Shown in pieces: positions 8,847 through 17,993 of a stretch of DNA of 64,000 nucleotides; positions within the stretch are counted from its first letter, which is position 1; every line of letters begins with the position of its first letter. A model generated the notes under the pieces. The model saw nothing but the letters and a program-made list of their open reading frames with translations, was not told where the DNA came from and searched no databases. The position numbers and the translations under genes were made by a program. Origin of the DNA: UBA10347 sp905182135 (lineage in GTDB: Bacteria > Actinomycetota > Acidimicrobiia > Acidimicrobiales > UBA10347); contig CAWUSE010000009.1 in the NCBI GenBank assembly GCA_963925805.1, positions 62,001-126,000 of the forward strand. Reading direction: 5' to 3'.

Positions 8847-9692
8847 ATGAGTACAGCCGAGATCCTGATCGTGTTCAGCGCATTGATGGCCTTGATCGCG
8901 CTCGTCACGATCGGCATTGATTGGATTGGCAAGCCACTTAAGCATCGCCGATTCATCCCTCACATCTACCGCTTCGACGACGAGAAGCTCCCGGTCGACG
9001 AATACGGAAACACGACCCTTGGACACGCTCTTGATGAACCGGCTGATGTCGCTCCGGTGCCCCACCTGGTACCGATGCCTTACATCCAACCGGGTACGCA
9101 CCTACTGCCGTTGCAGATTCTTGACCATTTGCCTTCCACCATCTCAGCGCAAGCTCCTATTCCCTCATTGATAGCTGAACTGGCGAACCCAACCGTAGCG
9201 GTACCAACCCAACCGAATCCTCGCAAGATCGCGCAGCTCGCACCTGCGGTAGCCGCCTCATCGATAGCAAGCCAATCAGCTTTCACTGACAGCCTTGCCC
9301 CAGATGGACCTGTGGCATCGCTAGACGAGCCACCTGGCATGTTCGCTCACTCGACTATTGCTGGCACCCGTTCAGACCCGGCGATGCCAACTTCGTCAGA
9401 ACAAGCATGGGTGCCAGGAATGGCGTTGGACATGACCCTCAACGACCAGAAGCCAAGCCTGGCGATCAAAGCAGAACGCTTCTGGATGGCAACTGCCGAG
9501 GCGACCAGCAACTCGCACTTCGATCAGGACGATATCGACCGCATGGGGTCTGGCAAGGCGCCTCGGCGAGTCAACCCGCGAACCGGACGTACCGAGGCAA
9601 TGCAGCTCACCGGACTACGCCAAGCATCGGACCGCGATGATGTTCGCATGCGCTGGCCCGACGACTCAGTCGACCCTTGGAGCTCTTCGTGA
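8847..9692 (+). CDS. Membrane-anchored hypothetical protein, first gene of a coupled pair
   Basis: A 281-residue protein with one N-terminal hydrophobic helix (ILIVFSALMALIALVTIGIDWI, residues 5-26), so probably membrane-anchored with the bulk in the cytoplasm. A long Pro/Ala-rich middle of low complexity follows. The C-terminal 60 residues are more structured and charged (FDQDDIDRMGSGKAPRRVN, TGLRQASDRDDVRMRWPDD). No known domain is recognised. Its stop overlaps the GTG start of the next gene, so the two are translationally coupled and probably act together. Confidence 0.7.
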   Translation: MSTAEILIVFSALMALIALVTIGIDWIGKPLKHRRFIPHIYRFDDEKLPVDEYGNTTLGHALDEPADVAPVPHLVPMPYIQPGTHLLPLQILDHLPSTISAQAPIPSLIAELANPTVAVPTQPNPRKIAQLAPAVAASSIASQSAFTDSLAPDGPVASLDEPPGMFAHSTIAGTRSDPAMPTSSEQAWVPGMALDMTLNDQKPSLAIKAERFWMATAEATSNSHFDQDDIDRMGSGKAPRRVNPRTGRTEAMQLTGLRQASDRDDVRMRWPDDSVDPWSSS

Positions 9693-10141
9693 GCAAAAGT
9701 CTGGCCGCCGCATTCCGCAATGGGAATGGCCGAAAGGCCAAATGGAAGGGCCAGATCATCCATTCGTTGCTCCAAATCAGTGTCAAAGAAGGCGACACCA
9801 TCGAAGTCGCCCGCCTCGGTGCATCGCCAACGCGAGCCCAGGCGCTGAAGCTGGCGGTCGACAAGGGCAACCTTCGCGCCAACGGCGTCGTCATATCCCC
9901 CGTTGCAATCTGGACTCACACATCACCCGAGCAGGTAGCGCTGCACGTTGTTGGTCGCAAGGCCCGGTCAATCGATATTTGGAATAGCTGGTCATTCAAT
10001 GGGGTCGACTCATCGTGGCTCGGCAACGCCGGCATGATTGTCCAGAGCGTCGACAACGTGCACACGCTGCGGTGCAGCGATGGGTTGGGTGAACCCAATT
10101 TCGACGACCTGATCGTCAGCGTCACGGTCCGCCATGCATGA
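9689..10141 (+). CDS. Hypothetical protein, second gene of a coupled pair
   Basis: A 150-residue protein starting at GTG 9689 within the GTGA overlap with the preceding stop. GGAG at 9679-9682 is a well-placed ribosome-binding site, which decides this start over the TTG at 9677. It begins with a basic stretch (AAAFRNGNGRKAKWKG) and continues as an apparently globular, beta-rich domain containing IDIWNSWSFNG and GNAGMIVQSVDN. I recognise no family. The tight coupling to the membrane-anchored partner is the only functional clue. Confidence 0.7.
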   Translation: MSKSLAAAFRNGNGRKAKWKGQIIHSLLQISVKEGDTIEVARLGASPTRAQALKLAVDKGNLRANGVVISPVAIWTHTSPEQVALHVVGRKARSIDIWNSWSFNGVDSSWLGNAGMIVQSVDNVHTLRCSDGLGEPNFDDLIVSVTVRHA

Positions 10142-10175
10142 CCAACAACATCGGAACGAAACAGCGCGTTCGTCG

Positions 10176-10191
10176 GTAGCGCTAGCGCTAC
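10176..10191. promoter_or_regulatory. Perfect 16-bp palindrome
   Basis: GTAGCGCTAGCGCTAC is a perfect palindrome with an internal repeat of TAGCGCTA. It lies 34 bases after the coupled hypothetical pair and about 220 bases past the end of the convergent gene at 10414. It could be an operator for an unseen regulator or a chance site; no adjacent promoter is evident. Confidence 0.35.
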
Positions 10192-10413
10192 AGCCCATAC
10201 AGAGCTAACGACTCAAGGAAATGACGCAGGGCTCGATGCTTGTCCGACGCTCGGCCAAGGCCCGTATCTCCCAACGACTTCTTGAACTCAGCACGCGCTG
10301 CGAACGTCCTGGCGTCGTCGAACTGACCCAATTGAGACAGAACTCGGTCGAGTACTCATTCTCGACGAGTCGGCCTTGAGCGACACCTCGATGAACAACC
10401 AACCAGCTCTGAG

Positions 10414-10914
10414 TTAACGATCGACGGTAGAGACCTGCGCCACCCAACGATCGTCGGTGGGGACGTCGGCAAGGACTCCCGCCGCTGCAACCGCGAAAGC
10501 CACGACCTCAGCAGGGGCCGTGTCGGGATGTATCCCAAACAGCAAACCACGTTTCGAATGATCGCTGAGCTTGACCCATGTTGGCGGGATCGCTACGTCG
10601 GCTTCGACGAGTCGCTCCTCAGCGTTCGCCCCTCGCGAATGCAACAGCCCAAACTGCGCTGGCTCGTTGCCCTCTGCCGCAACCCAAGTCACCTCGGGAA
10701 CTTTTGATCCTCGGCCCGAGAAAATACGAGTCAGCATGCTCACCACCGGCAGGTATTCGGGGTCAACCCATGGCGAGATCGTGATCCACTCGCGCCCATT
10801 TGCCCGTTCGGTAATCGCCTCGATCGCGTCAACTACCTCGCTGAAGTCGCACGCTCGGAAATGCACCTGCTGATGTTCGATTGCCACATTGGCAGTGTTG
10901 CAGAGCCCGCGCAC
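10414..10914 (-). CDS. Conserved-looking hypothetical protein
   Basis: A 166-residue frame from the GTG at 10914. The sequence looks like a real globular protein (VTWVAAEGNEPAQFGLLHS, VADVAIPPTWVKLSDHSKR-like segments) but I do not recognise a family. A shorter start at GTG 10887 would begin VAIEHQQVHF. It is divergent from the NUDIX gene at 10954 with only about 40 bases between them, so the promoters must overlap or one transcript is nearly leaderless. Function unknown. Confidence 0.6.
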   Translation of the reverse strand: MRGLCNTANVAIEHQQVHFRACDFSEVVDAIEAITERANGREWITISPWVDPEYLPVVSMLTRIFSGRGSKVPEVTWVAAEGNEPAQFGLLHSRGANAEERLVEADVAIPPTWVKLSDHSKRGLLFGIHPDTAPAEVVAFAVAAAGVLADVPTDDRWVAQVSTVDR

Positions 10915-10953
10915 TTTCAGGTGGCAGGCTGACCCGTTGTAGGTTTGGTGACG

Positions 10954-11679
10954 ATGGCTTCACTCTCTGAACGATTTGCCGCATGGATGGCAACACACGA
11001 CACCGACAATCCCGGAACACCGGCAGCGACGGTGCTTGCACTGCGCGACGGCGATGCCGGCCCCGAAATACTGATGGTCCAACGAAATGCCAAAGGCACC
11101 TTTGCTAGCAACTGGGTCTTCCCCGGGGGCAAGGTCGACCCTGAAGACTTCCATGGCAACGACGACATCGTTGCGGCAAGTCGTCGCGCCGCATGTCGCG
11201 AGGCATTGGAGGAAGCTGACCTGGTCGTCGAGGAGGCTGGCCTGCTGCCGTTCTCGCACTGGATGCCACCAACGGTCGTTCCTCGTCGATTCGCGACGTG
11301 GTTCTATGCAACCGAAGCGCCCCAGGGCGTCGACGGCGACGTCACGGTCGATGGTGGCGAGATTGTTGACCATCTGTGGGTAACGCCAACCGAGGCGCTC
11401 CGGAAACATGCAGCCGGCGACGTCACGTTGGTGCCACCGACATGGATCACCCTGAAGCACCTGGCAGCGTTCGGTAACACTCAAGAGGCTCTGCAGGCCA
11501 TCGCCGATCGGGAACCGCCCTTCTACTTGACCAAGATGGCCAGCAAAGAACCGCCAACTGTCATGTGGCATGGCGATGCCGGTTACGACACCGCCGATCT
11601 TGATGCTCCGGGACCTCGCCATCGGCTCGTCATGGATCCCGATGGCTGGGTGTTCGAGGAGCCGTCGACGGCGAAGTAA
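10954..11679 (+). CDS. NUDIX hydrolase
   Basis: A 241-residue protein that should cleave a nucleoside diphosphate linked to another moiety. The Nudix box is GGKVDPEDFHGNDDIVAAS followed by RRAACREALEEADLVV; the REALEEA core with its metal-binding Glu residues is intact, while about ten residues are inserted before it compared with the minimal box. Fuller sequence around it (ILMVQRNAKGTFASNWVFPGG) is typical of CoA or ADP-sugar pyrophosphatase-like members with such insertions. TTG, GTG and ATG codons occur at 10945, 10948 and 10954; the ATG follows AGG at 10941 with proper spacing. The substrate is not determinable. Confidence 0.88.
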   Translation: MASLSERFAAWMATHDTDNPGTPAATVLALRDGDAGPEILMVQRNAKGTFASNWVFPGGKVDPEDFHGNDDIVAASRRAACREALEEADLVVEEAGLLPFSHWMPPTVVPRRFATWFYATEAPQGVDGDVTVDGGEIVDHLWVTPTEALRKHAAGDVTLVPPTWITLKHLAAFGNTQEALQAIADREPPFYLTKMASKEPPTVMWHGDAGYDTADLDAPGPRHRLVMDPDGWVFEEPSTAK

Positions 11680-11687
11680 AATAAATG

Positions 11688-11753
11688 GCCCCGTGTTGGG
11701 GCTTGGTCCCGAAGAAAACGAACGATGGCTGCTCTCGTTTCGAGAGCAGCCAT
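11688..11753. terminator. Double hairpin after the NUDIX gene
   Basis: The main structure is a perfect 13-bp stem, ATGGCTGCTCTCG at 11725-11737 and its complement at 11741-11753, with a TTT loop. It is followed on the plus strand by GGCCGGTTTTAG. A smaller stem GCCCC/GGGGC at 11688-11702 precedes it. Placed just after the NUDIX stop and before the convergent antitoxin-like gene, it probably terminates transcription in one or both directions. Confidence 0.75.
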
Positions 11754-11804
11754 GGCCGGTTTTAGTATCAGTTTTTGGGCGACAGTCGATCTGCCGCAGG
11801 TCGA

Positions 11805-11990
11805 CTAGGCATCGCCTTCGGCTGCCTGATCTTCGATGACATAACCGATCTTCTCTTCGACTATGTCGATCTTGTCGGTGAACTCGCCGCCGGTCTTTTC
11901 ATCGATCATGTCACCAGCCTTAGCGACGCCGCCCTTTGCCTTGTCGACGTTGCCGCTAAGCATGTCTTTGATCTTGTCAAGTAGCCCCAT
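11805..11990 (-). CDS. MT0933-like antitoxin family small protein
   Basis: A 61-residue protein, MGLLDKIKDMLSGNVDKAKG followed by GVAKAGDMIDEKTGGEFTDK. This is the pattern of the MT0933-like (Rv0909-type) antitoxin family common in actinobacteria: a short amphipathic N-terminus, then AxxKAGDxxDxKTGGxxxDK. The family was named from a proposed toxin-antitoxin pair, but most members stand alone. No small toxin-like gene is adjacent here; the next genes are a NUDIX hydrolase and a large ATPase. The function of solitary members is not established. Confidence 0.8.
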   Translation of the reverse strand: MGLLDKIKDMLSGNVDKAKGGVAKAGDMIDEKTGGEFTDKIDIVEEKIGYVIEDQAAEGDA

Positions 11991-12113
11991 GTGTCATTCT
12001 TTTACGTGTTTACGCGGCCAGCGTTACTGGCAGGCCTTTATTTTGTAACGAAAATAGCCGAATGAGAGCCCTGGGTTCCCTCGGCTTGCGGCCCTTCCCT
12101 ACACTCTGCCGCC

Positions 12114-14489
12114 ATGGGCGACGTAGCGAAACACACAGAGATACCTGACGGTGAGCTCTATCTAGGTCGCGATGCCAACGATGAGCCGACCTTCTATGAC
12201 GCTTCGAATCTGACGACCCACGGCGTGATCGTGGGGATGACCGGTTCCGGCAAGACCGGCTTGGGCATGATCATGCTGGAAGAAGCTCTGCTGGCCGACA
12301 TCCCGACGCTGATCATCGATCCCAAGGGCGATATGGGAAACCTATTACTCACCTTCCCCGACCTGGCCTCCTCGGATTTCGAACCTTGGGTTGGCGCCGA
12401 CGGAGATGCTGGCGCCACCGCTGAGTTGTGGAAGTCCGGCCTTGCCCGGTCAGGGATTGCCCCAAGCCGTATTGGTCAACTCCGATCCAAATGTGACATG
12501 ACCATCTACACCCCCGGATCCTCTGCTGGTGTGCCACTAAACGTGATTGGTTCTATGGAAGCTCCAGATGCTTCTGTTACTGAAGATCCGGCTGCCTTCG
12601 AAGAATCAAAACACGACGAGATCGAAGGCCTCGTGTCGTCGTTGCTCGGTTTGGTCGGTGTCAACAGTGATCCGTTAAGCGGCCGCGAACACATCTTGCT
12701 GACCAACATCATCGACCATTTTTGGTCTCGCGGTTTGTCGGTCGACATCGAGTCGCTCATCCAGAGCGTCATGCACCCGCCGTTCCGCAAGTTAGGTGTT
12801 ATGCAGCTCGACATCCTCTTCCCCGAGGGTGATCGTCTGAAATTAGCGATGAAGCTGAACGGACTCGCTGCCTCACCTGCATTCGCTGCTTGGAGCCAGG
12901 GTGTACCGCTGGATATCGACACCATGCTCTTCCAAGCAAACGGCGACCCACGGGCTGCCGTGGTCAGCATCCACCACCTTTCCGATGAAGAACGTCAGTT
13001 CGTTGTCACGCTGCTGCTCTCAAAGGTCGTCACCTGGATGCGCAGTCAACAAGGTAGCGATGATTTACGTGTTCTGATCTATATGGACGAGGTGTTCGGT
13101 TTCGTGCCACCAACAGCGATGCCGCCATCGAAGAAACCGATTCTGACGATCCTGAAGCAGGCTCGTGCCTTTGGTGTCGGCCTGGTGCTCTCAACCCAGA
13201 ACCCAGTCGACATCGACTACAAGGCGATTTCCAACGCCGGCACCTGGATGATCGGGCGGCTGCAAACTGAACGCGACAAGGCACGCTTGCTCGAAGGCAT
13301 GGAGCGGTCCGATGGCGCCGTCGATATCAAGGAGTTGGATGCCGCGATTTCGAGCCTCGACAAGCGCGAGTTTGTACTTCACTCGACGCAGGGAATGCCT
13401 CGCCGATTCTCGACTCGGTGGGCCATGTCCTATCTAGCTGGTCCGCTGACTCGGACCCAGATCGGTCAGCTCACTAGGAATGTGACCGCAGCAGCAACCA
13501 AACCACAGAACACACCTATGTCTGTTCCAGCGGCATTGGCCCAGGTCCTACCTGTGCTCGCCGACAACGAGTCAAACGTGGCGCCGCCAGTCGCCAGCGG
13601 CATTGATGTACGGTACCTTCGAGCCGACGCACCCTGGGCCGCCCACGCTGGTTTCGATCCGTCAGGTATCCGGCTTGTGTCAGCACTCGCCGTTCGCATG
13701 CACCTGTTCTACGACGAGGTGAAGGCCGACCTACGCCACGAAGTCGAGTGGGAAGGCATCGTTCGAATAGAGGGCTCAAGCATCGACCCCAACGACGCAC
13801 TGGCTGTCGACTACGACAGCCGCGACTTCGCTGCCAAGCCAACTGGTGAGCAAATTTATGTGCTGCCCGATGCTCTCGTCGACAAGAGCACCTTCTTCAC
13901 CCAGGCCAAGAAGGCGTTCCAGGATCACCTCTATCGCACTGAGTCGCTGCAGTTATTTCACAATAGTGAACTTAAAGTATTCAGCCGGGTCGGGGAAGAC
14001 GAGCAGACGTTCCAACATCGCTGCGGAAACATTGCCGATGACCGAGCTGACGAGCAGATAGACAGGCTCCGCAACGCTCTTGTGGAGAAGGAAGGCCAGC
14101 TAGGCAGCGACCTGGGAAAGCTTGAGGACCGAATCCGCGAACTCGAATACAACCGCGAAAGCACCCGCAACGAGGCGTGGGCAGGCGCAGCGATGGACGT
14201 TCTTGGCGGCCTACTTGGCGGGCGCCGACGATCTCGTTCCGCCGGCCGGTCGATCTTGCGGGGCCAGAAGGCTACGGGCAAAGCCAAGCAGCGTTTGGCG
14301 ACGGCCCAGAACCGCTACAACGACAAGTTTGAGGATCTGAACGAGCTTCGTGAGGAGGTCGAAGACGACATCAATCAGATCATGTTTGAATGGCAAGACA
14401 AGGCCCAAAATATTCAGGCCTACGACGTGCCGCTCGAAAAGACTGACATTGCGGTCGACGAAATCGCTCTCGTCTGGATCCGCCAATAG
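12114..14489 (+). CDS. HerA-like ATPase with C-terminal coiled coil
   Basis: A 791-residue P-loop ATPase of the HerA/FtsK-related group that often carries the DUF853-type label. Walker A is GMTGSGKT at residues 41-48. Walker B is LRVLIYMDEVFGF near residue 320, followed by a HerA-like arginine/sensor region (ILKQARAFGVGLVLSTQNP). The last 200 residues form a long charged coiled coil interrupted by a Gly/Arg-rich patch (VLGGLLGGRRRSRSAGRS). Family members are hexameric motors acting on DNA or possibly protein. No nuclease or NurA-like partner is adjacent, so this is a stand-alone ATPase of uncertain substrate. Confidence 0.85.
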   Translation: MGDVAKHTEIPDGELYLGRDANDEPTFYDASNLTTHGVIVGMTGSGKTGLGMIMLEEALLADIPTLIIDPKGDMGNLLLTFPDLASSDFEPWVGADGDAGATAELWKSGLARSGIAPSRIGQLRSKCDMTIYTPGSSAGVPLNVIGSMEAPDASVTEDPAAFEESKHDEIEGLVSSLLGLVGVNSDPLSGREHILLTNIIDHFWSRGLSVDIESLIQSVMHPPFRKLGVMQLDILFPEGDRLKLAMKLNGLAASPAFAAWSQGVPLDIDTMLFQANGDPRAAVVSIHHLSDEERQFVVTLLLSKVVTWMRSQQGSDDLRVLIYMDEVFGFVPPTAMPPSKKPILTILKQARAFGVGLVLSTQNPVDIDYKAISNAGTWMIGRLQTERDKARLLEGMERSDGAVDIKELDAAISSLDKREFVLHSTQGMPRRFSTRWAMSYLAGPLTRTQIGQLTRNVTAAATKPQNTPMSVPAALAQVLPVLADNESNVAPPVASGIDVRYLRADAPWAAHAGFDPSGIRLVSALAVRMHLFYDEVKADLRHEVEWEGIVRIEGSSIDPNDALAVDYDSRDFAAKPTGEQIYVLPDALVDKSTFFTQAKKAFQDHLYRTESLQLFHNSELKVFSRVGEDEQTFQHRCGNIADDRADEQIDRLRNALVEKEGQLGSDLGKLEDRIRELEYNRESTRNEAWAGAAMDVLGGLLGGRRRSRSAGRSILRGQKATGKAKQRLATAQNRYNDKFEDLNELREEVEDDINQIMFEWQDKAQNIQAYDVPLEKTDIAVDEIALVWIRQ

Positions 14490-14624
14490 TGCGACAGTTC
14501 TTCCCGGACTCGTTTGTCTGGCATGCAGGTCGAAAGACGGCTACCGCTGCCGCAACGCACCCCCGCACCGCAGGGCATTTCGCTCTCACAAGGTTGCGAG
14601 CCAAGTGAGTGATCCGGACTCTCG

Positions 14625-16130
14625 CTATTCGTCGAGCTCTTCAGGATTTTCGAGGTCGGGTTCGGCTTCAGATCCGGGCGTGGGCTGCGCTTCGGAAGTC
14701 GCCGCTGACACGGTTGCGATGCCGAGGGACCGAGACGTGACCAGTTCATACAAGTTTGATCTGGCGCAGTCCTGATCGCGAGGCGGTTTGGGGTATTCCT
14801 GCACCCATTGGCCATTGCGCACCACCATCAGGACGAAACATGGCGTTGGTTCGCCGCCACCAGGGTTCGTTACCGGCAAGATCCCGTCGGCCGTGTAAAA
14901 GTCAATTTCTTTGGCGATCCGGATGAGCGCTTCGCGAGTCGACAGTTCGGGCTCGACCTTGAGCAACGTAGTAAACGCAGCCTCGAACAGTCGGCCAGCC
15001 ATCCAACTCTGCAGACCGACCTCGCTCCAACCGGCATTAGGCGCAACGGTCGCAAGGTTCGCTCGGTACTTGAACAAGTCACCGCGTGCCTTCGGTGATT
15101 CAAAATGGCTGTGGGCTATCCAGGTATAGACGCCCTCGACGGCTTCGCCGCCGTCGAGCAGGAACTGCTGGCTGTAGCAACCCCACTCACAAAGGACGAA
15201 CCCGGGCGGGTCTTCGAGGACACGAAGTAATGCAATCAATCGTCCGGGATCTGCAACCCACACAAGCGACTCGGCGTCAGAGGCTTCCCACCGAGGAACA
15301 ATACGCTCGGCCGGGTCTTCTTCTAGTTCGGCAGGAAGTTCGAACACGACGTCGAGACCTTGCCCTATCAACATTTCGCGTTGGCGCTCGTTCGCCCGTT
15401 CGAGATCCAGAGCGAAGTAACGGAGTAGACCCAGGTTCTGCGCCGCCTCAGGAAAGGTCTTTTCCAGGTAATTTGCTGGGCCCGCCTGGCGGATGTTGTT
15501 AAGGAACGGGTTCGACAGCACGGTGACCGGCGAAGCGGCTCGACGAGAGCCATAGACCTGACCGGGGAAGTCGGCGATATTGCATTGTTCCGAGCCCAGC
15601 AACTCAGCGCCTTGGGAGTCCCCGAGGCTGTGTGACCCAACAATGGCGAAGAAGTCGCCCTGACAAACCTGTTCGAGTGCCGCTTGGTGGTCGAACAGTT
15701 TCGAGTCGATGGGCACGAGCTCGACGAAACGGCCTCCAAGGCCGCCGTCCTCGTTGACCTCGTTTGCCCACGCAAGAGTACCGAGCCACGCGTCGCGGAA
15801 GAGTCCGTCAGCGGTGCCCTGCGTCTCGTCGTCAAAAATCACTGCAAGACGGATGACGTCATTCGAGAGGCCAGGCTGCACCATCGGACGAGGGGTGGGA
15901 ACTGCCACACCTGATTCGGTAGTTGGTTCAGCGGTCGTCGTCGGCAGAGCCGTGGGTGTCGGGGCCATAGGCTCAGACGTTGCCATCACCAGTGTTGCGT
16001 CCGAAGAGTCGGCGACGGGCACCTGGGGTTCGCCGCAGGCAGCCGCCACCACAGCAATCGCGAGCACGCCGCAGCACACGGCTGCAGAACGTCGTCCGTT
16101 TGTGAGCCAGTGCACGATGAGAATCATCAT
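14625..16130 (-). CDS. Substrate-binding lipoprotein of branched-chain amino acid ABC type
   Basis: About 501 residues. The N-terminus has basic residues, a hydrophobic run and the lipobox VVAAAC, then a Thr/Pro-rich linker, then a type I periplasmic-binding fold (IRLAVIFDDETQGTADGLFR, FVELVPIDSKLFDHQ, CQGDFFAIVGSHSLGDSQG). This is the LivJ/amide-binding (Peripla_BP_6) pattern. The tandem ATG at 16130 follows GGGG and is preferred to the frame start at 16172. No permease or ATPase genes of an ABC importer are adjacent, so it may serve a transporter elsewhere or act as a sensor. It converges with the HerA-like gene. Confidence 0.82.
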   Translation of the reverse strand: MMILIVHWLTNGRRSAAVCCGVLAIAVVAAACGEPQVPVADSSDATLVMATSEPMAPTPTALPTTTAEPTTESGVAVPTPRPMVQPGLSNDVIRLAVIFDDETQGTADGLFRDAWLGTLAWANEVNEDGGLGGRFVELVPIDSKLFDHQAALEQVCQGDFFAIVGSHSLGDSQGAELLGSEQCNIADFPGQVYGSRRAASPVTVLSNPFLNNIRQAGPANYLEKTFPEAAQNLGLLRYFALDLERANERQREMLIGQGLDVVFELPAELEEDPAERIVPRWEASDAESLVWVADPGRLIALLRVLEDPPGFVLCEWGCYSQQFLLDGGEAVEGVYTWIAHSHFESPKARGDLFKYRANLATVAPNAGWSEVGLQSWMAGRLFEAAFTTLLKVEPELSTREALIRIAKEIDFYTADGILPVTNPGGGEPTPCFVLMVVRNGQWVQEYPKPPRDQDCARSNLYELVTSRSLGIATVSAATSEAQPTPGSEAEPDLENPEELDE

Positions 16131-16510
16131 AGTTGCCCCATCGGTCTCACCTAGTGCGCTCCCTATTCCCACAACGGGATTAGGGACGCTGCCTCAGATC
16201 GTCGCGAGCGGTACCCGTAACTAGCGTGTTGTGCTAGCTCGCAGTCCGCTCGCCAAGGACCAAGCTTGGGAGACAGAGAAGAGGAAGCTCCAAAGGCGGG
16301 TTCTGACTGACCGTCGCACGCGTCTTGCCTGGAGGTTTTGCCTTCACCTATCCGCGGCATCATCGCTCGCGGCTCTGCACCGACCTGTTCGATGAGGTCC
16401 TTGACGCCACCGGCATCGCCGATGTTGAAGCCCATAGCCAAGAATGAGTGCCTTGTTATTGGCAACGTGGAACGGTCGACGTCAGCCTCATAGTGCCCCA
16501 AACGGGCTTC
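16131..16510. other. Intergenic stretch between modF and the binding-protein gene
   Basis: It marks the downstream edge of the ilvY-ilvC-modF block. A 112-codon minus frame at 16163-16501 has no recognisable domain. No direct or inverted repeat, integrase or tRNA that would explain an insertion is visible here. Confidence 0.4.
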
Positions 16511-17959
16511 TCACACCGACGGAGTGCTCAGAGTCAGGTGTTTGTCGATGCCGAGGACGTGATCCTCCAAACGGTGATTGACATAAAGCACCGCCGTCTC
16601 ACTGGATGTGCATATGCGCTCGATCAGAGCTAGCACCAATTGACGATTCAGGTCATCGAGGCCGAGACACGGTTCGTCGAGAATGAGCAGCGGCGGATGC
16701 TTCACCATCGCACGCGCAATCAACAAAAGGCGCTGGTCTCCGTGCGACAGACGATTGAACGGCTCATCTGCCCGCGCTGTCATCCCCAGCAGCGCTAACC
16801 ATTGATCCGCAATGGCTTTCTGGGTTTCTGTGCTCTTGGTGTACAGCCCGATGCTGTCAAAAAAGCCAGAAATGATGACGTTTCTTAGCCCAGTGCCGAC
16901 TCGGTACTCCCACTGAAGCGCACTGGAGACATACCCTATATATTGCTTGATCTGCCAGATGCTCTCTCCGGTGCCGCGCTGAAACCCAAAAACCATGATG
17001 TCGTTGACATAACACTGCGGATGATCTCCTGTGATCAAGGAAAGCAAGCAGGTCTTACCGCTGCCGTTCGGCCCGCTCAGCTGCCAATGCTCATTCGCCT
17101 CGATCGTCCAGTCGAGGTTCTCGAACACTGTGTTGTCGTCGTAGCGAATGGTGGCCCCAGTCAAACGAACCAGAGGATCGCCGGAATTCAAAGCCGGTAG
17201 CCGAACCGCAGGATCGGCCATGGGCACCTCAAGCTCACTCATCTTCAAGTGCAGCAACTGATACAGCTCGGCAAAGGCGCTCTCATCGTCACGCTTCACT
17301 TGATGAAGTAAATGCCCATGGTCAACATAGGCAATATGTGTGATGAACTCCGGGCACTCGTCAAACCGATTCAGCACGATCACCATTGGTACGGTCTTCG
17401 CCAAAACACGCAGGTGAGCTTGAAGCCATGTCAGCGAATCGTGATCAAGACCATCGAAAGGCTCATCCAGAACCAAAAGTTCCGGACGGCTGGTCAGAGC
17501 TCGGATGAGCATGACCTTCCGAGTCTCGCCCGTTGAGAGCTTGCGGAAGGCTCGGCCCATCAGCGGCCGCAGACCCAATGTCTCGACTAAGGCCTGAGCA
17601 AGCTCATGATCCTGACAGACCTCATCGATGATCTTGGCTACTGGCGTGCCTTCTGAAATTACATCCAGGATGTCAGCATCATCCTTGCGTCGCTCGGCCT
17701 CGATCAGTTCCGCCTGCCTCTCATAGGAGACGAGAGCCACACGGTCAGGCAAACCCGACCGCGACCCGGACAAGCACTCTCCCTCACCCGCAAGCACCGC
17801 TGCCAGTGCCGACTTCCCAGAGCCGTTGGCACCCGTAATCAGCCAGTGTTCTCCCGGCTGGATAGTCCATCTGATGTCGCTGAGTTGAAAACGTCCGTCG
17901 AAATCAACCGACAAGGCATCGAGGCAGACCGCATCCTGATTGATCATTGATCCGTGCAC
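16511..17959 (-). CDS. modF: ModF-type tandem ABC ATPase
   Basis: 482 residues with two complete ABC ATPase domains. Domain 1 has Walker A TGANGSGKS, signature LSTGETRK and Walker B LLVLDEPFDGLD. Domain 2 has GPNGSGKT, a degenerate signature LSHGDQRL, and LLILDEPCLGLD. The layout, length and segments such as EHWLITGANGSGKSALAAVL match proteobacterial ModF/PhrA-type proteins associated with molybdate transport genes; its exact role is not well defined. No membrane domain is present. It lies 34 bases after ilvC on the same strand, so both are probably cotranscribed. Start is GTG 17959 or ATG 17947. It is a protein type typical of Gammaproteobacteria, unlike its neighbours outside this block. 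Confidence 0.82.
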   Translation of the reverse strand: MHGSMINQDAVCLDALSVDFDGRFQLSDIRWTIQPGEHWLITGANGSGKSALAAVLAGEGECLSGSRSGLPDRVALVSYERQAELIEAERRKDDADILDVISEGTPVAKIIDEVCQDHELAQALVETLGLRPLMGRAFRKLSTGETRKVMLIRALTSRPELLVLDEPFDGLDHDSLTWLQAHLRVLAKTVPMVIVLNRFDECPEFITHIAYVDHGHLLHQVKRDDESAFAELYQLLHLKMSELEVPMADPAVRLPALNSGDPLVRLTGATIRYDDNTVFENLDWTIEANEHWQLSGPNGSGKTCLLSLITGDHPQCYVNDIMVFGFQRGTGESIWQIKQYIGYVSSALQWEYRVGTGLRNVIISGFFDSIGLYTKSTETQKAIADQWLALLGMTARADEPFNRLSHGDQRLLLIARAMVKHPPLLILDEPCLGLDDLNRQLVLALIERICTSSETAVLYVNHRLEDHVLGIDKHLTLSTPSV

Positions 17960-17993
17960 ACCCTCGAGCCTTGCCCTCTGCCAACAATTTCGA

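Noticed and set aside
16163..16501. 112-codon minus-strand frame after modF
   Set aside because: No recognisable domain, and it overlaps the start of the binding-protein gene; likely a chance frame, although a remnant of the transferred block cannot be excluded.
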